This document shows positions 44,399 through 53,533 of a stretch of DNA of 64,000 bases, one piece after another. Every line of letters begins with the position of its first letter. Within the stretch, counting starts at the first letter, position 1. The DNA is taken from contig NZ_JBHRSA010000003.1 in assembly GCF_042643145.1 (NCBI RefSeq), positions 62,001-126,000 on the forward strand. Reading direction: 5' to 3'. A program made the position numbers and the translations under genes. Source of the stretch: Virgibacillus_O xinjiangensis (lineage in GTDB: Bacteria > Bacillota > Bacilli > Bacillales > Amphibacillaceae). The notes beneath the pieces were generated by a model. The model did not search any database and was not told the DNA's origin. It worked only from the letters and a program-made list of their open reading frames with translations.

Positions 44399-45169
44399 TT
44401 ATGATTGGCCGATTTGGAAATCGAATCGCCTCTCCCCGGTTGGCTGGCCCTCTTGAAAGCTCCGCTCGATGAATGTCACGTTATTGGAATGGTCGATCAG
44501 CAGGACGCTGGAGGAGCGGGTGCCGTAATCAGGCAGCTGGATGAAGAGGGGGGACAATCTTTTCTCCATCTCCATGCCGACACCAGTGTCAGGAAGCTGT
44601 TCCTTTGGTGCCCTTTCTGCATCGGAAATGATGGAAAACAATGCGTCCGGCTGCATGGTTTCATGGGAGTCCACATACTCCTGCAAGGCTGTTTTTCCTT
44701 TGCCCACTTTCGGCCATGGCGTATTCAGTGTGTCATTGCTCAGCCCATGTGTACCTGGTCCCACCTCAGTGATGTCATCATATACATTGTTGTAATGAAG
44801 AAGCTTGTCTTTATTGCCTGCAATCAAATTGAAGCCCGTATATTTATCCCTGTTCCTTTGCAGCCTCTGTATGTATTCCTCTGGTGTTGCATTTCCGCTC
44901 AGATATTGCTTGACAATCTCGCCCCGGGAGATGCTTCCGGCTTTCATATGTTCCGGGTTGCGATAATTGGTAAGTGCTGCGAATCTTCCATCTTTGGTGA
45001 TCCCAAGCCATGTACCCATCTGTTCTAAATCCCTGCCGGCAAGGATATTCGGTTCATCCTCCCAAAAATGGGCAGGCTTAGTGGGCCGGTCATAGAACTC
45101 ATCCCGGTTTGCCGCCACAATCAGTGGGTAGACCGGGTGCTCCTGGAAGTGAAAATTGATCAGACACAC
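44399..45169 (-). CDS. NRDE (TANGO2-like) family protein
   Basis: A 256-residue protein with the family signature at the N-terminus: CLINFHFQEHP and VAANRDEFYDRPT, then GTWLGITKDGRFAALTNYR. The terminal Cys after the start residue fits an N-terminal-nucleophile-like fold. The eukaryotic relative TANGO2 is linked to lipid or heme handling; the bacterial role is unknown. The start is GTG 45169, eight bases after AAAAGGGGA, placing Cys at position 2 as in relatives. Confidence 0.85.
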   Translation of the reverse strand: MCLINFHFQEHPVYPLIVAANRDEFYDRPTKPAHFWEDEPNILAGRDLEQMGTWLGITKDGRFAALTNYRNPEHMKAGSISRGEIVKQYLSGNATPEEYIQRLQRNRDKYTGFNLIAGNKDKLLHYNNVYDDITEVGPGTHGLSNDTLNTPWPKVGKGKTALQEYVDSHETMQPDALFSIISDAERAPKEQLPDTGVGMEMEKRLSPLFIQLPDYGTRSSSVLLIDHSNNVTFIERSFQEGQPTGERRFDFQIGQS

Positions 45170-45279
45170 ATTTCTCGTCCCCTTTTTTGATTCATTATAA
45201 ATGGAGGCAGAGGCTATGGCAAAACAACCGGTCTCGATAACAGGCACGCACCATACATCTCTGCCTCCATCCCCAAAAA

Positions 45280-45316
45280 AACAGCAGTTCCATCAATAGC
45301 TGACAGACTGCTGTTT
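45280..45316 (-). terminator. Terminator of luxS
   Basis: On the minus strand AACAGCAGT pairs with ACTGCTGTT and is followed by seven T. Confidence 0.85.
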
Positions 45317-45364
45317 GTCTTTCCTATTTATCTCACGGAAGGCAAGTGATTCGCCTCGTTGAAA

Positions 45365-45838
45365 TCAGGCTTCGTCTCCGAAGACATCTTTCCATTCATC
45401 ACGGTGCTCCAGCATTTCGCGGGCGATTTCTTTTGCACCTTCCAAGCTGTGATTGGCTGCCCAGCCGCACTGCACTTCATTGCATGCAGGAACTTCTGTA
45501 GCTTCCAGTACGTCATTCAATGTTTTTTCCAATGTATCCAGTACCAGATCATCGTCATCATTATTCAATATGGATAGGTAAAACCCTGTCTGACAGCCCA
45601 TCGGACTGATATCAAGGACATTATCCATGTGGTTGCGGATATTTTCGGCCATCAGGTGCTCGATGGAATGAAGGCCATCCATCTCCATATGAGCCTTGTT
45701 CGGCTGTTTGAAGCGGATATCATATTTATATACTTTATCGCCATTTGTGCCTTCTGTTACTCCGACAAGGCGTACATATGGGGCTTTTACTTTCGTATGG
45801 TCGAGGTTGAAGCTTTCCACGTTCATTTTCTCTGCCAT
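45365..45838 (-). CDS. luxS: S-ribosylhomocysteine lyase
   Basis: Cleaves S-ribosylhomocysteine to homocysteine and the autoinducer-2 precursor in the activated-methyl cycle. The metal ligands H57 and H61 (LHSIEHLMAENIRNH) and C124 (EVQCGWAANH) are present, as is the catalytic C82 in SPMGCQTGFY. At 157 residues it has normal length. AAGGAG lies nine bases ahead of the ATG. It supplies homocysteine, linking to metI at 50091. Confidence 0.97.
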   Translation of the reverse strand: MAEKMNVESFNLDHTKVKAPYVRLVGVTEGTNGDKVYKYDIRFKQPNKAHMEMDGLHSIEHLMAENIRNHMDNVLDISPMGCQTGFYLSILNNDDDDLVLDTLEKTLNDVLEATEVPACNEVQCGWAANHSLEGAKEIAREMLEHRDEWKDVFGDEA

Positions 45839-46156
45839 TTACAGACACTCCTTACATCTTTTAATCAGGGAAATCTAGACTCATATACTTATAGTAACAT
45901 ATGAAAGAGAGCGGTGTACGCTAATTTTACAAGGGAATACGCAGAAAATTTTATACATTCAATGGAGATGGCATACCATATTCCAGGCAGACAGTAAGTT
46001 TGCTTGCGTTTGGCCTCCATCCTTGCTTTCATCCATTTTCTTCCATATGTCATGATTTATCGCAAACTATCGATTTGTTGTTGCATGTATGCATATTTTA
46101 TGTATAATTATTAATATCATTTAATAAATATTCATTTTTATACAGGAGGCAATCAT
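45839..46156 (+). promoter_or_regulatory. Intergenic region with promoter of the aminotransferase operon
   Basis: The 318-base gap between divergent luxS and the aminotransferase gene holds a plausible sigma-A promoter: TTGCAT (46081-46086), a 16-base spacer and TATAAT (46103-46108). An A/T-rich stretch follows to the AGGAGG at 46144. I see no RNA gene or small ORF in the rest. Confidence 0.55.
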
Positions 46157-47488
46157 ATGTGCAAGACATCGAGAGATTGGAAAGAATTGACGGCAAACAT
46201 CGGGGATTATCTGGCGCCAAGCATGGCAAAGGATCATCCGAACCTGCCTGTAGTGAAAGCGGAAGGCTGCTACTATTACGGGGTGGATGGAAAAGAATAT
46301 CTGGATTTCACGTCAGGAATCGCTGTGGAGAACGTGGGACACCGCCATCCGAAAGTCGTACAGGCAATCAAGGATAGTGCCGATCATCTGATCCATGGAC
46401 CTTCTGGTGTCATCATGTATGAGTCCATCCTGAAATTTGCTGAAGAGCTCCAGGAAATACTGCCTGGGAATCTGGATAATTTCTTCTTCGGGAATAGCGG
46501 AACGGAAGCGATCGAAGGGGCTTTGAAGCTGGCGAAGTTCGTCACGGAGCGTCCTTATGTCATTTCATTCACCGGCGGCTTCCATGGAAGGACGATCGGA
46601 GCGTTGAGTGTTTCCACTTCCAAAAGCAAATACCGGAAAAACCAGCAGCCATCCTGGTTGAACTATCAGCTGCCGTACGCGGACCCGGCATCATGTCCGG
46701 AAGGGGAAGACCCTGCAGAGTATTTCCCGAAGCAGCTGGAAAAACAAGCAGAGAGTCTGTTCAATCACCAAGTAGACCCGGAAGAAGTTGCCTGCATGAT
46801 TGTCGAGCCGATCATGGGTGAGGGCGGCTATGTCATCCCACCAGCATCTTGGCTGGAGAAAATCCGGGAAATTTGTGACCAGCACGGCATCCTGCTCATT
46901 TTCGACGAGGTACAGACAGGGTTCGGTCGGACGGGTAATTGGTTCGCATCCCAGACGTTTGGTGTAACCCCTGATATCATGGCGGTCGCCAAGGGGATTG
47001 CCGCGGGTATGCCGCTCAGTGCGACGGTTGCCAGCAAGGAACTGATGGATCAATGGCCGATGGGCGCGCATGCAACAACATTCGGAGGGAATCCGATGGC
47101 TTGTGCGGCTGCAAGGGCATCCCTGTCTGTCATCAAAGAAGAAAATCTGCTGGAGAACGCCAATGCGATGGGAGAACATGCACTCTCTCTGCTGAATGAA
47201 CTGAAGGACAAGCATCAAATGATTAAAGACGTCAGGGGAGTCGGACTGTTGCTAGGCATAGAGATAGAAAAACCGGTGACAAACCAAGCAGATGGAGACC
47301 TCGTCATGCAGATTCTCGACGGCTGTCTGGAAAAAGGCGTCCTATTCTATCTGTGCGGGAATGCCGGTGAAGTGGTCCGGATGATTCCACCATTAACTGT
47401 ATCCAAAGAACAGGTAGAACACGGCATCAGCATATTGGATGACGTGATTGCTGAACTGGAAGGAGGGCTGAAAGATGGAGATCAATAA
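46157..47488 (+). CDS. Class III PLP aminotransferase (4-aminobutyrate aminotransferase-like)
   Basis: A 443-residue omega-aminotransferase. The fold signature is FGNSGTEAIEGALKLAK, the PLP lysine lies in MAVAKGIAAGMPLSA, and IFDEVQTGFGRTGN and ATTFGGNPMAC are conserved. It is closest in layout to GabT, but related enzymes act on beta-alanine, ornithine or other omega-amino acids. Its stop overlaps the start of the YjiH-type gene by 14 bases, so the two are translationally coupled and probably work on the same compound. Confidence 0.87.
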   Translation: MCKTSRDWKELTANIGDYLAPSMAKDHPNLPVVKAEGCYYYGVDGKEYLDFTSGIAVENVGHRHPKVVQAIKDSADHLIHGPSGVIMYESILKFAEELQEILPGNLDNFFFGNSGTEAIEGALKLAKFVTERPYVISFTGGFHGRTIGALSVSTSKSKYRKNQQPSWLNYQLPYADPASCPEGEDPAEYFPKQLEKQAESLFNHQVDPEEVACMIVEPIMGEGGYVIPPASWLEKIREICDQHGILLIFDEVQTGFGRTGNWFASQTFGVTPDIMAVAKGIAAGMPLSATVASKELMDQWPMGAHATTFGGNPMACAAARASLSVIKEENLLENANAMGEHALSLLNELKDKHQMIKDVRGVGLLLGIEIEKPVTNQADGDLVMQILDGCLEKGVLFYLCGNAGEVVRMIPPLTVSKEQVEHGISILDDVIAELEGGLKDGDQ

Positions 47489-48845
47489 TAAGAAAGAGCT
47501 GGCAGGTGTCAGTGCCAATCCGGTATGGAAATTCCTGCTCCCTTCCTTGATCGGTGTATTGCTGTTCCTTGTGCCGATCAAGGTGGACGGGGAGTTCACC
47601 ATCGGTGTCGGGATTCTCGCTTCCTCTCTGCAGGGAGCCTTCGGTGAGGCGATTCCAGCATTCATCGTCCTTCTTCTTGGTGTATCGGTAGTATTCACTA
47701 CCATCGGTATGGCTGCCAAACCGGCGTTCATGATGGAGAGCCCTTTTCTGAAAAGCTTGTTCGTGACAGGTCCATTCGGTTACACGATGCGCCTGCTGGG
47801 CTTCCTTGTGGGGATCATGACGTTGTTCGAATTCGGACCAGAGTTCATCTGGTCGATGAATACGGGAGGGGTCGTGCTGTATGATCTGGCACCCGTCCTC
47901 CTTACCTGGTTCCTGTTCGCCGGTCTTCTGCTTCCATTGTTGGTAGAGTTCGGCCTGATGGAATTCATCGGAGCACTGTTGAGAAAAATCATGCGGCCGA
48001 TCTTCACCTTGCCAGGGAGATCGTCGATTGACAGTATGGCTTCCTGGATGGGTGCCGGAACGGTCGGTGTGCTGGTAACAACTCAGCAATATAATGAAGG
48101 GTTCTATTCCAAGCGGGAATCCTCTGTCATTGCCACCACGTTTTCCGTGGCCTCGATTGCTTTCAGTCTGGTAGTTGCCAATGTCATCGGGGTTGGGAAT
48201 TTATTCATTCCTTTCTACTTGACGGTATCTGTTGCCTGTATCATTGCAGCATTCATCATGCCGCGGATCCCTCCGCTATCCAGAAAAAAGGATACTTATT
48301 ATGAGCCGGTAGGGAAGCAGATCAATGAATCTGTACCGGAGGGAATTTCTTCATTCGAATGGGGATGGAGTGAGGCAATGCGGAAAGCCGGAGAAGCCAA
48401 AAACCCGGTAGAACTCGTCAAAAGCGGTTCAAAGACGGTCATGGATATTTGGATGGGGTTGATTCCATTGGTGATGAGCCTCGGAGCAGCCGCATTGATC
48501 ATCGCCGAATATACACCGATTTTTGAGATTCTTTCCTATCCATTAGTACCGGTATTGGAATGGATGAGGATTCCGGAAGCTACTGCCGCTGCACCAGCCA
48601 TGCTGGTCGGTTTTGCGGACATGTTCCTGCCGGCAGTGCTGGGAAGCGGGATTGAGAGTGAACTGACTAGATTCGTGGTCGGTGCCCTGTCCCTGACGCA
48701 GATCATCTATATGTCTGAAATCGGTATTCTGATTCTTCGGTCGAATATTCCGGTCAACCTGCTCGAATTGTTCATCATCTTTGTGGAGCGGACCATCATC
48801 ACCTTGCCGATCATTGTATTGATTGCCCATTTTATAGTATTTTAA
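47475..48845 (+). CDS. YjiH-family transporter-like membrane protein (nucleoside-recognition/Gate domain)
   Basis: A 456-residue protein with about ten helices. Motifs such as GRSSIDSMASWMGAGTVGVLVTT split below as GRSSIDSMASW and GAGTVGVLVTTQQYNEGFY, SVASIAFSLVVANVIGVG and MLVGFADMFLPAVLGSGIES fit the YjiH/Gate family. The family often lies beside amino-acid catabolic genes and may carry an amino compound. The start overlaps the aminotransferase stop. A terminator separates it from the next gene. Confidence 0.82.
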   Translation: MEINNKKELAGVSANPVWKFLLPSLIGVLLFLVPIKVDGEFTIGVGILASSLQGAFGEAIPAFIVLLLGVSVVFTTIGMAAKPAFMMESPFLKSLFVTGPFGYTMRLLGFLVGIMTLFEFGPEFIWSMNTGGVVLYDLAPVLLTWFLFAGLLLPLLVEFGLMEFIGALLRKIMRPIFTLPGRSSIDSMASWMGAGTVGVLVTTQQYNEGFYSKRESSVIATTFSVASIAFSLVVANVIGVGNLFIPFYLTVSVACIIAAFIMPRIPPLSRKKDTYYEPVGKQINESVPEGISSFEWGWSEAMRKAGEAKNPVELVKSGSKTVMDIWMGLIPLVMSLGAAALIIAEYTPIFEILSYPLVPVLEWMRIPEATAAAPAMLVGFADMFLPAVLGSGIESELTRFVVGALSLTQIIYMSEIGILILRSNIPVNLLELFIIFVERTIITLPIIVLIAHFIVF

Positions 48846-48861
48846 ATAGAGAAGAGGAAAG

Positions 48862-48892
48862 GCAGCAGTCCGTTCGGGGCTGCTGTTTTTAC
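48862..48892 (+). terminator. Terminator between yjiH-type gene and racemase gene
   Basis: CAGCAGTCC pairs with GGGCTGCTG (one G-U) around GTTCG, followed by five T. It could be partial read-through within a longer operon. Confidence 0.75.
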
Positions 48893-48919
48893 ATATGGAG
48901 AATCAGGGGAGGTCATCAC

Positions 48920-50035
48920 ATGGTAGTCCCGATTCGGGAAATCAATATGAAACGGTTGAGAATGAGATTGAAGCACCCCTTTGCCACCAGTTTTGGCACC
49001 ATGGAACATAAGGAGTTCTTTCTATTGGAGGCAAAGGATGGAGAAGGGAACAGTGGGTTCGGCGAATCGGCTGCCTTTACTGAACCTTGGTATACGGAGG
49101 AGACGGTGGAGACGACCAGACACATGCTGGAAGACTTCCTCATACCGATCCTCCAAAAAAATCAGGTCCACCATCCTGATGAGGTGACAGAGCTTTTTCG
49201 GGCGGTCAGGAGGAATAACATGGCCAAAGCCGCAATAGAAGGGGCAGTATGGGACCTTTCTGCCAAACGGGAAGGTCTGCCTCTGTCCCGGGCTCTAGGA
49301 GGAGAAAAGCGGAAGATCGATGTAGGCGTCAGCATAGGCATCCAGCCTTCTGTCAAAGACACCCTCGATGTGGTGGAAAGGTATCTGAGGGAGGGCTATA
49401 AACGGCTGAAGCTGAAGATTAAGCCGGGTTGGGATATAGATGTCCTGAGAGAAGTCCGTCGCTGTTTCCCAGAAGCACCGATCATGGCAGATGCCAACTC
49501 GGCCTATACACTGGAGGATATTGATCACCTCAGGCAGCTGGATGACCTCGAGTTACTCATGGTGGAACAGCCGCTTGGTGCGGATGATATTATCGACCAT
49601 GCAAATCTGCAGGCAGCTATCCGGACTCCCATCTGTCTCGATGAAAGCATTACATCCTTGGAGGATGCCACGAAAGCGGTAGAGCTGGGCAGCTGCAAGG
49701 TAGTCAATCTGAAAATCAGCCGGGTCGGCGGACTCACAGAAGCCAGGCGGATCCATGACTATTGCCAAGAACAGGGGATAGCGGTCTGGTGCGGCGGCAT
49801 GCTGGAGGCGGGTGTCGGCCGTGCTCATAATATCGCATTGACCACCCTTCCGCAGTTCGTGCTGCCAGGTGACACTTCCGGGTCTTCAAGATATTGGGAA
49901 AAGGATATCATTCAGCCGGAAGTGACGGCAACTGATGGAGAGATCGTAGTGCCGGAACAGCCAGGTATCGGTTTTCAATTGGACGAAGAAGCCGTCAGGA
50001 GCTTTACCGTGGAAGAAAAAACGTTCGATTTCTAG
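48920..50035 (+). CDS. Enolase-superfamily o-succinylbenzoate synthase / N-succinylamino acid racemase
   Basis: A 371-residue enzyme with the full catalytic set: KLKIKPG (Lys pair), MADANSAY (Asp), VEQPLG (Glu), CLDESI (Asp) and VNLKISRVGG (Lys). This subgroup includes MenC-type enzymes that also racemise N-succinylamino acids. No other men genes are nearby, and the neighbours are an aminotransferase and a carrier. I therefore favour an amino-acid racemase role, though MenC activity cannot be excluded. GGGAGG lies eight bases before the ATG. Confidence 0.85.
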   Translation: MVVPIREINMKRLRMRLKHPFATSFGTMEHKEFFLLEAKDGEGNSGFGESAAFTEPWYTEETVETTRHMLEDFLIPILQKNQVHHPDEVTELFRAVRRNNMAKAAIEGAVWDLSAKREGLPLSRALGGEKRKIDVGVSIGIQPSVKDTLDVVERYLREGYKRLKLKIKPGWDIDVLREVRRCFPEAPIMADANSAYTLEDIDHLRQLDDLELLMVEQPLGADDIIDHANLQAAIRTPICLDESITSLEDATKAVELGSCKVVNLKISRVGGLTEARRIHDYCQEQGIAVWCGGMLEAGVGRAHNIALTTLPQFVLPGDTSGSSRYWEKDIIQPEVTATDGEIVVPEQPGIGFQLDEEAVRSFTVEEKTFDF

Positions 50036-50042
50036 CAATAGA

Positions 50043-50087
50043 AACAAGAAGCGACCATCCCTTTGGAGGAAGGTCGCTTCTTGTTTT
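50043..50087. terminator. Bidirectional terminator between racemase gene and metI
   Basis: AACAAGAAGCGACC pairs with GGTCGCTTCTTGTT over 14 bp, with T-rich sequence on the right. Confidence 0.88.
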
Positions 50088-50090
50088 TGA

Positions 50091-51191
50091 TTAGAGTCGC
50101 TTCAATGCCTGGTCCAAATCCTGCATCAGGTCTTCTGCACGCTCGATGCCGATGGAGAAGCGGAGCAATGTGTCGGAAATGCCGCGGCTTTCCCTTTCCT
50201 CTTTCGGTATTTCTGCATGTGTCTGGGTCGCCGGATAGGTAATAAAGCTTTCTACACCGCCGAGACTTTCAGCAAAGGTGATGAGCTCCAAATTCTGAAG
50301 CAGCGGATCGACCCAATCGCTGTTTTCCAGGCGGAAGGACAGCATGCCGCCTTTTCCTGGATACAGGACATCTGTAACCGCCGGATGATTCTCCAAGAAT
50401 TCGGCAATCTGCCTGGCATTCTCCTGGTGCCGGTCCATTCTAAGGGATAGTGTCTTTAGACCACGCATGACAAGCCAGGAATCGAAGGCGGACAGTACCG
50501 CGCCGGACGTGTTATGGAGAACTGCCAGCTTCTCACATAGCTCGTCCCCTTTGGCTGCAACGAGGCCGGCAAGGACATCATTATGGCCGCCGATATATTT
50601 GGTGGCACTATGGATGACGATGTCGGCTCCTGATTCGATCGGCCGCTGCAGATAAGGGGTGAGGAAGGTATTGTCCACGATCAAGAGCAGGTTGCGGCTT
50701 TTGGCCAGTTCCGCAACTTCAGCGATATCGATCTCCTGCATCAGTGGATTGGTCGGCGTTTCCAGGAAAATCGCTTTTGTCTGATCGGTGATAAGCTTTT
50801 CTGTTTCCTCTATGCTGATGAACTCCGTATAACGGGTCCGGATATCATATGCCTGTTCATATTGCTCCAAGATGCGGTATGTACCGCCATATAGATCTTC
50901 CGGTGCAATGATCTCATCCCCGCTTTTGAAAAGGGATAGCACGAGCTGGATGGCGGACATGCCTGAACTGCAGGCAAACCCCCTGTCACCGGATTCCAAA
51001 TCGGCGATTCCGTCCTCCAGAAGGGTTCGGGTAGGGTTTTTGGTGCGTGTATAATCATACCCGGTGGACTGTCCGAGACCCACGTGCTGATAGGCGGTCG
51101 ACATATAGATCGGTGGATTGATGGCTCCTGTCTTTTCATCACTTCTGTTCCCCAACTGGGCCAGTTTCGTTTCAATGCTCTTGTCGGTCAT
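50091..51191 (-). CDS. metI: Cystathionine gamma-synthase / O-acetylhomoserine thiolyase MetI
   Basis: Joins O-acylhomoserine with cysteine (or sulfide) in methionine synthesis. The 366 residues have Cys/Met-metabolism PLP signatures: YDYTRTKNPTR, SGMSAIQLVLSLF, the PLP lysine in IHSATKYIGGHNDV, and ESLGGVESFITYP near the end. In B. subtilis metI is followed by metC; here no metC follows. AAGGAG lies eight bases ahead of the ATG. An S-box riboswitch upstream puts it under SAM control. Confidence 0.93.
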   Translation of the reverse strand: MTDKSIETKLAQLGNRSDEKTGAINPPIYMSTAYQHVGLGQSTGYDYTRTKNPTRTLLEDGIADLESGDRGFACSSGMSAIQLVLSLFKSGDEIIAPEDLYGGTYRILEQYEQAYDIRTRYTEFISIEETEKLITDQTKAIFLETPTNPLMQEIDIAEVAELAKSRNLLLIVDNTFLTPYLQRPIESGADIVIHSATKYIGGHNDVLAGLVAAKGDELCEKLAVLHNTSGAVLSAFDSWLVMRGLKTLSLRMDRHQENARQIAEFLENHPAVTDVLYPGKGGMLSFRLENSDWVDPLLQNLELITFAESLGGVESFITYPATQTHAEIPKEERESRGISDTLLRFSIGIERAEDLMQDLDQALKRL

Positions 51192-51300
51192 TTCTTCATC
51201 TCCTTGATTGTCATTTCATACGGCAAGGAATAGGCTATCCTGCAGCAGGTTGCAACTGCTGGGGAAACCGTCTATTCCTTTTTTGTGTTTTAGGAATACA
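51192..51300 (-). promoter_or_regulatory. metI leader with alternative helices and an anti-SD segment
   Basis: Past the S-box hairpin, minus strand: AGGAATAG (around 51279-51272) can pair upstream with TATTCCT (51298-51292) or downstream with CTATTCCT (around 51232-51225), the latter enclosing a CAGCAG/CTGCTG hairpin. TTCCTTG in the downstream arm can also pair with the CAAGGA of the metI ribosome site. These pairings exclude one another. Function is inference. Confidence 0.45.
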
Positions 51301-51303
51301 TGA

Positions 51304-51335
51304 AAGCCCTCTTCTTATCCACAAGAAGAGGGCTT
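51304..51335 (-). terminator. S-box expression-platform hairpin
   Basis: AAGCCCTCTTCTT pairs perfectly with AAGAAGAGGGCTT. Only three U follow, then CATG, so the hairpin is strong but the U-tract is poor. Confidence 0.75.
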
Positions 51336-51355
51336 GGCTTAAAGCTCATTCTCTT

Positions 51356-51458
51356 CTTATCTTCAGCACACAAGCTTCTGGAATTGGCACAGTACTGCAC
51401 GGTAGTCAGTCTGCTGCCGAGGCTTCGAAGGGCCAGTCCCTCCACCTCTCTGGATAAG
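51356..51458 (-). ncRNA. SAM-I (S-box) riboswitch aptamer
   Basis: On the minus strand the conserved core reads CTTATCCAGAGAGGTGGAG, then GGACTGGCCCTTCGAAGCC and CGGCAGCAG. P1 is CTTATC with GATAAG. SAM binding stabilises P1 and favours the downstream hairpin, turning metI off. Confidence 0.93.
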
Positions 51459-51573
51459 AAAATTCAGTATTCTATTGATTTAATACTGACATTACACCTG
51501 GCGACCGGAAAAGTCAAGATGCATAGCGTGACGGAAAATTCTGCCTATTAGAGTGGTTGGACAAGCGGCCGCA

Positions 51574-52548
51574 TCAACTGGTCAAAATATAGCCAACCAC
51601 AGCTACATAGCTGGCCAATGCCAGGGATGAAGGCAGCAGGTAGGTCCACATATTCCTGGTCCTGTCGCGCTTAATGGTCACCATCACGATGGTGGTGAGC
51701 AGGAAACCGATGATGGATAGATAGAGGAGATCATCGCTTGCTGCCTGCCACATGTTTCCTCCAGGGTAAAAGAAATCACCGGCAGCAAGAATCGTGATAT
51801 TGAAGGCATTGCTGCCAAGCAGTGTACCCACGGCAAGGTTCATATTCGACAAACGCAGGGCCGTATACACACTTGCTGCATCCGGAAGGGAAGTCGCCAA
51901 TGCAATCATCAGACTGCCGACAGCTGTGGCGCTGATGGCTGTTTCCCGGGAAATCGCATCCCCTGTGACCGACAAGCTGCTGCCTGTAATGAAAATGATG
52001 ACAGCGAACAAGAGGAAACGCCGGATGGCAGAGCCTAGACCGCTGGTGGTTACCGGGTCAGGCTTATCCTCCTCTTGTGGGCTGCCGGACAAGAATTTCA
52101 TTCCAACCAAGTAGACCGTAACAAGCGCGAGACTGGTGAAACCCAACTCAAATAAGGAGACATCAAAATCAAAACCAAGACCCAGCGTAATGAGTACGCA
52201 GAGGAATAAGGCCAGATAGCCAGTATACAAGTGGTTATGCGACACAGTCAGGAAAAGACGTTTTTTCCGGAAGTGCACGTCGAGCAGGAACAGTACAAAC
52301 ATATTGAACAGAATGCTGCCCACTCCATTTCCGATCACAATATCCGCATTGCCGATGACACTTGCTGATATGGTTGCTGTGAGTTCCGGAAGGGAAGTGG
52401 CAATGGAAAGCAGCAGAGTTCCTGCCAGGAATCCGCCTAATTTGGCTTTATGGCTGATAATATTGGCATACTTTGATAGTTGAGTAGCGGCAAAGACAGA
52501 AAGAATTGCTGAGATGATGAAAATGACGAGTAATGTGACGGAATTAAT
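51574..52548 (-). CDS. Sodium/calcium exchanger-type cation antiporter (CaCA family)
   Basis: A membrane antiporter of about 325 residues with two inverted repeats. Each has the family motif: SIATSLPELTATISASVIGN, split around residue 45, with GNGVGSILFN; and LATSLPDAASVYTALRLSN with LLGSNAFNI. A hydrophilic loop (GSPQEEDKPDPV) divides the halves. The start is uncertain: homologous sequence begins near 52540 but has no ATG, GTG or TTG there. AAAGGAG at 52565-52559 points to a rare ATT at 52548. An ATG at 52689 would add an unlikely 47-residue tail. Confidence 0.8.
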   Translation of the reverse strand: MNSVTLLVIFIISAILSVFAATQLSKYANIISHKAKLGGFLAGTLLLSIATSLPELTATISASVIGNADIVIGNGVGSILFNMFVLFLLDVHFRKKRLFLTVSHNHLYTGYLALFLCVLITLGLGFDFDVSLFELGFTSLALVTVYLVGMKFLSGSPQEEDKPDPVTTSGLGSAIRRFLLFAVIIFITGSSLSVTGDAISRETAISATAVGSLMIALATSLPDAASVYTALRLSNMNLAVGTLLGSNAFNITILAAGDFFYPGGNMWQAASDDLLYLSIIGFLLTTIVMVTIKRDRTRNMWTYLLPSSLALASYVAVVGYILTS

Positions 52549-52753
52549 AGGCGATCTGCTCCTTTCATGACGTACCGCGAATGTAAAGTGTTTTCTATGT
52601 TTGCATTCCCCATTTCCTGTAAGAATAACAAGGTTGGAACAGTAATTTTCTGGAAACCGGCCATGGAAAGGTATTTGGACAGAATACATGCCCGGGTGGC
52701 GAGATAGATGTTATCATAGGTAAAGAATACCAGCATAGAAAGGGTCCATTTGA

Positions 52754-53365
52754 ATGAAAATCGTTTCGATCGACTTTGAAACTGCCAATGAAAAACGCTT
52801 CAGCCCTTGCGCGGTTGGCGTAGTCGTAGCCAATGAGTACGAGATTGAGGAGGAATACTACCGTTTGATCAATCCCTTGATGCCGTTCAACCGCTTCAAT
52901 ACCAGAATCCATGGGATAACTGAACGGGATGTGGAGGATGCACCTACCTTTGCGGAAATGTGGCCGGAGCTGAATCATTTTCTCACAGGACAATTGGTTG
53001 TTGCCCATAATGCCAGTTTCGATATGAGTGTCATCCGGCAGACATTGGATCATTACAACCTGGAGTATCCGGAGATGGATTATCTCTGTACGGCGAATAT
53101 CTCCAAAAAGGTATGGCCTGAGCTGCAGAATCATAAGCTGAATACTGTGGCTGAGCACCATGGCATCTCGTTTGAACACCATCATGCATTGGAGGATGCG
53201 CGAGTAGCAGCCAAAGTATTCATGCAGGCTTTGAGGTCGTATGAAACAGATGAAGTGGATGACTTATTGGCCAAATGCCGGATGTCCAAGGGAAGAATTT
53301 ATGAACGAGGCTATCATCCGCCCAAGTCGAAGAAAGCGGCGAAAAGCAGGAAAATCTATTTTTAG
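52754..53365 (+). CDS. DEDDh 3'-5' exonuclease (DNA polymerase III epsilon-like)
   Basis: A 203-residue exonuclease. The motifs are VSIDFETAN (Exo I), VVAHNASFDMSV (Exo II) and HHALEDARVAA (Exo III, DEDDh type). The C-terminal tail is basic (PPKSKKAAKSRK). It probably degrades DNA or RNA ends in repair or turnover; it is too short to be PolC or DinG. GAAAGGG lies upstream of the ATG. It is divergent from the antiporter gene. Confidence 0.88.
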   Translation: MKIVSIDFETANEKRFSPCAVGVVVANEYEIEEEYYRLINPLMPFNRFNTRIHGITERDVEDAPTFAEMWPELNHFLTGQLVVAHNASFDMSVIRQTLDHYNLEYPEMDYLCTANISKKVWPELQNHKLNTVAEHHGISFEHHHALEDARVAAKVFMQALRSYETDEVDDLLAKCRMSKGRIYERGYHPPKSKKAAKSRKIYF

Positions 53366-53533
53366 TGATGTCAAATGGTTCAGGACCTGGGTGGCTCCCT
53401 TAAGGGAAGGGCTTCCTATCCGTTAGAATGGGGATCTCCATGTCGGGATTGACCTGCCAAAGCAGGCGGCAAATGTCCTACACTGCAGAGAGTAAACCAA
53501 GATTATAAGTAAAGAGAGAAGGGAGAGCGTCAT

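Noticed and set aside
48920..50035. Firm menC call
   Set aside because: No menaquinone genes are adjacent, and the subgroup contains dual-function racemases, so the narrower name is not justified.
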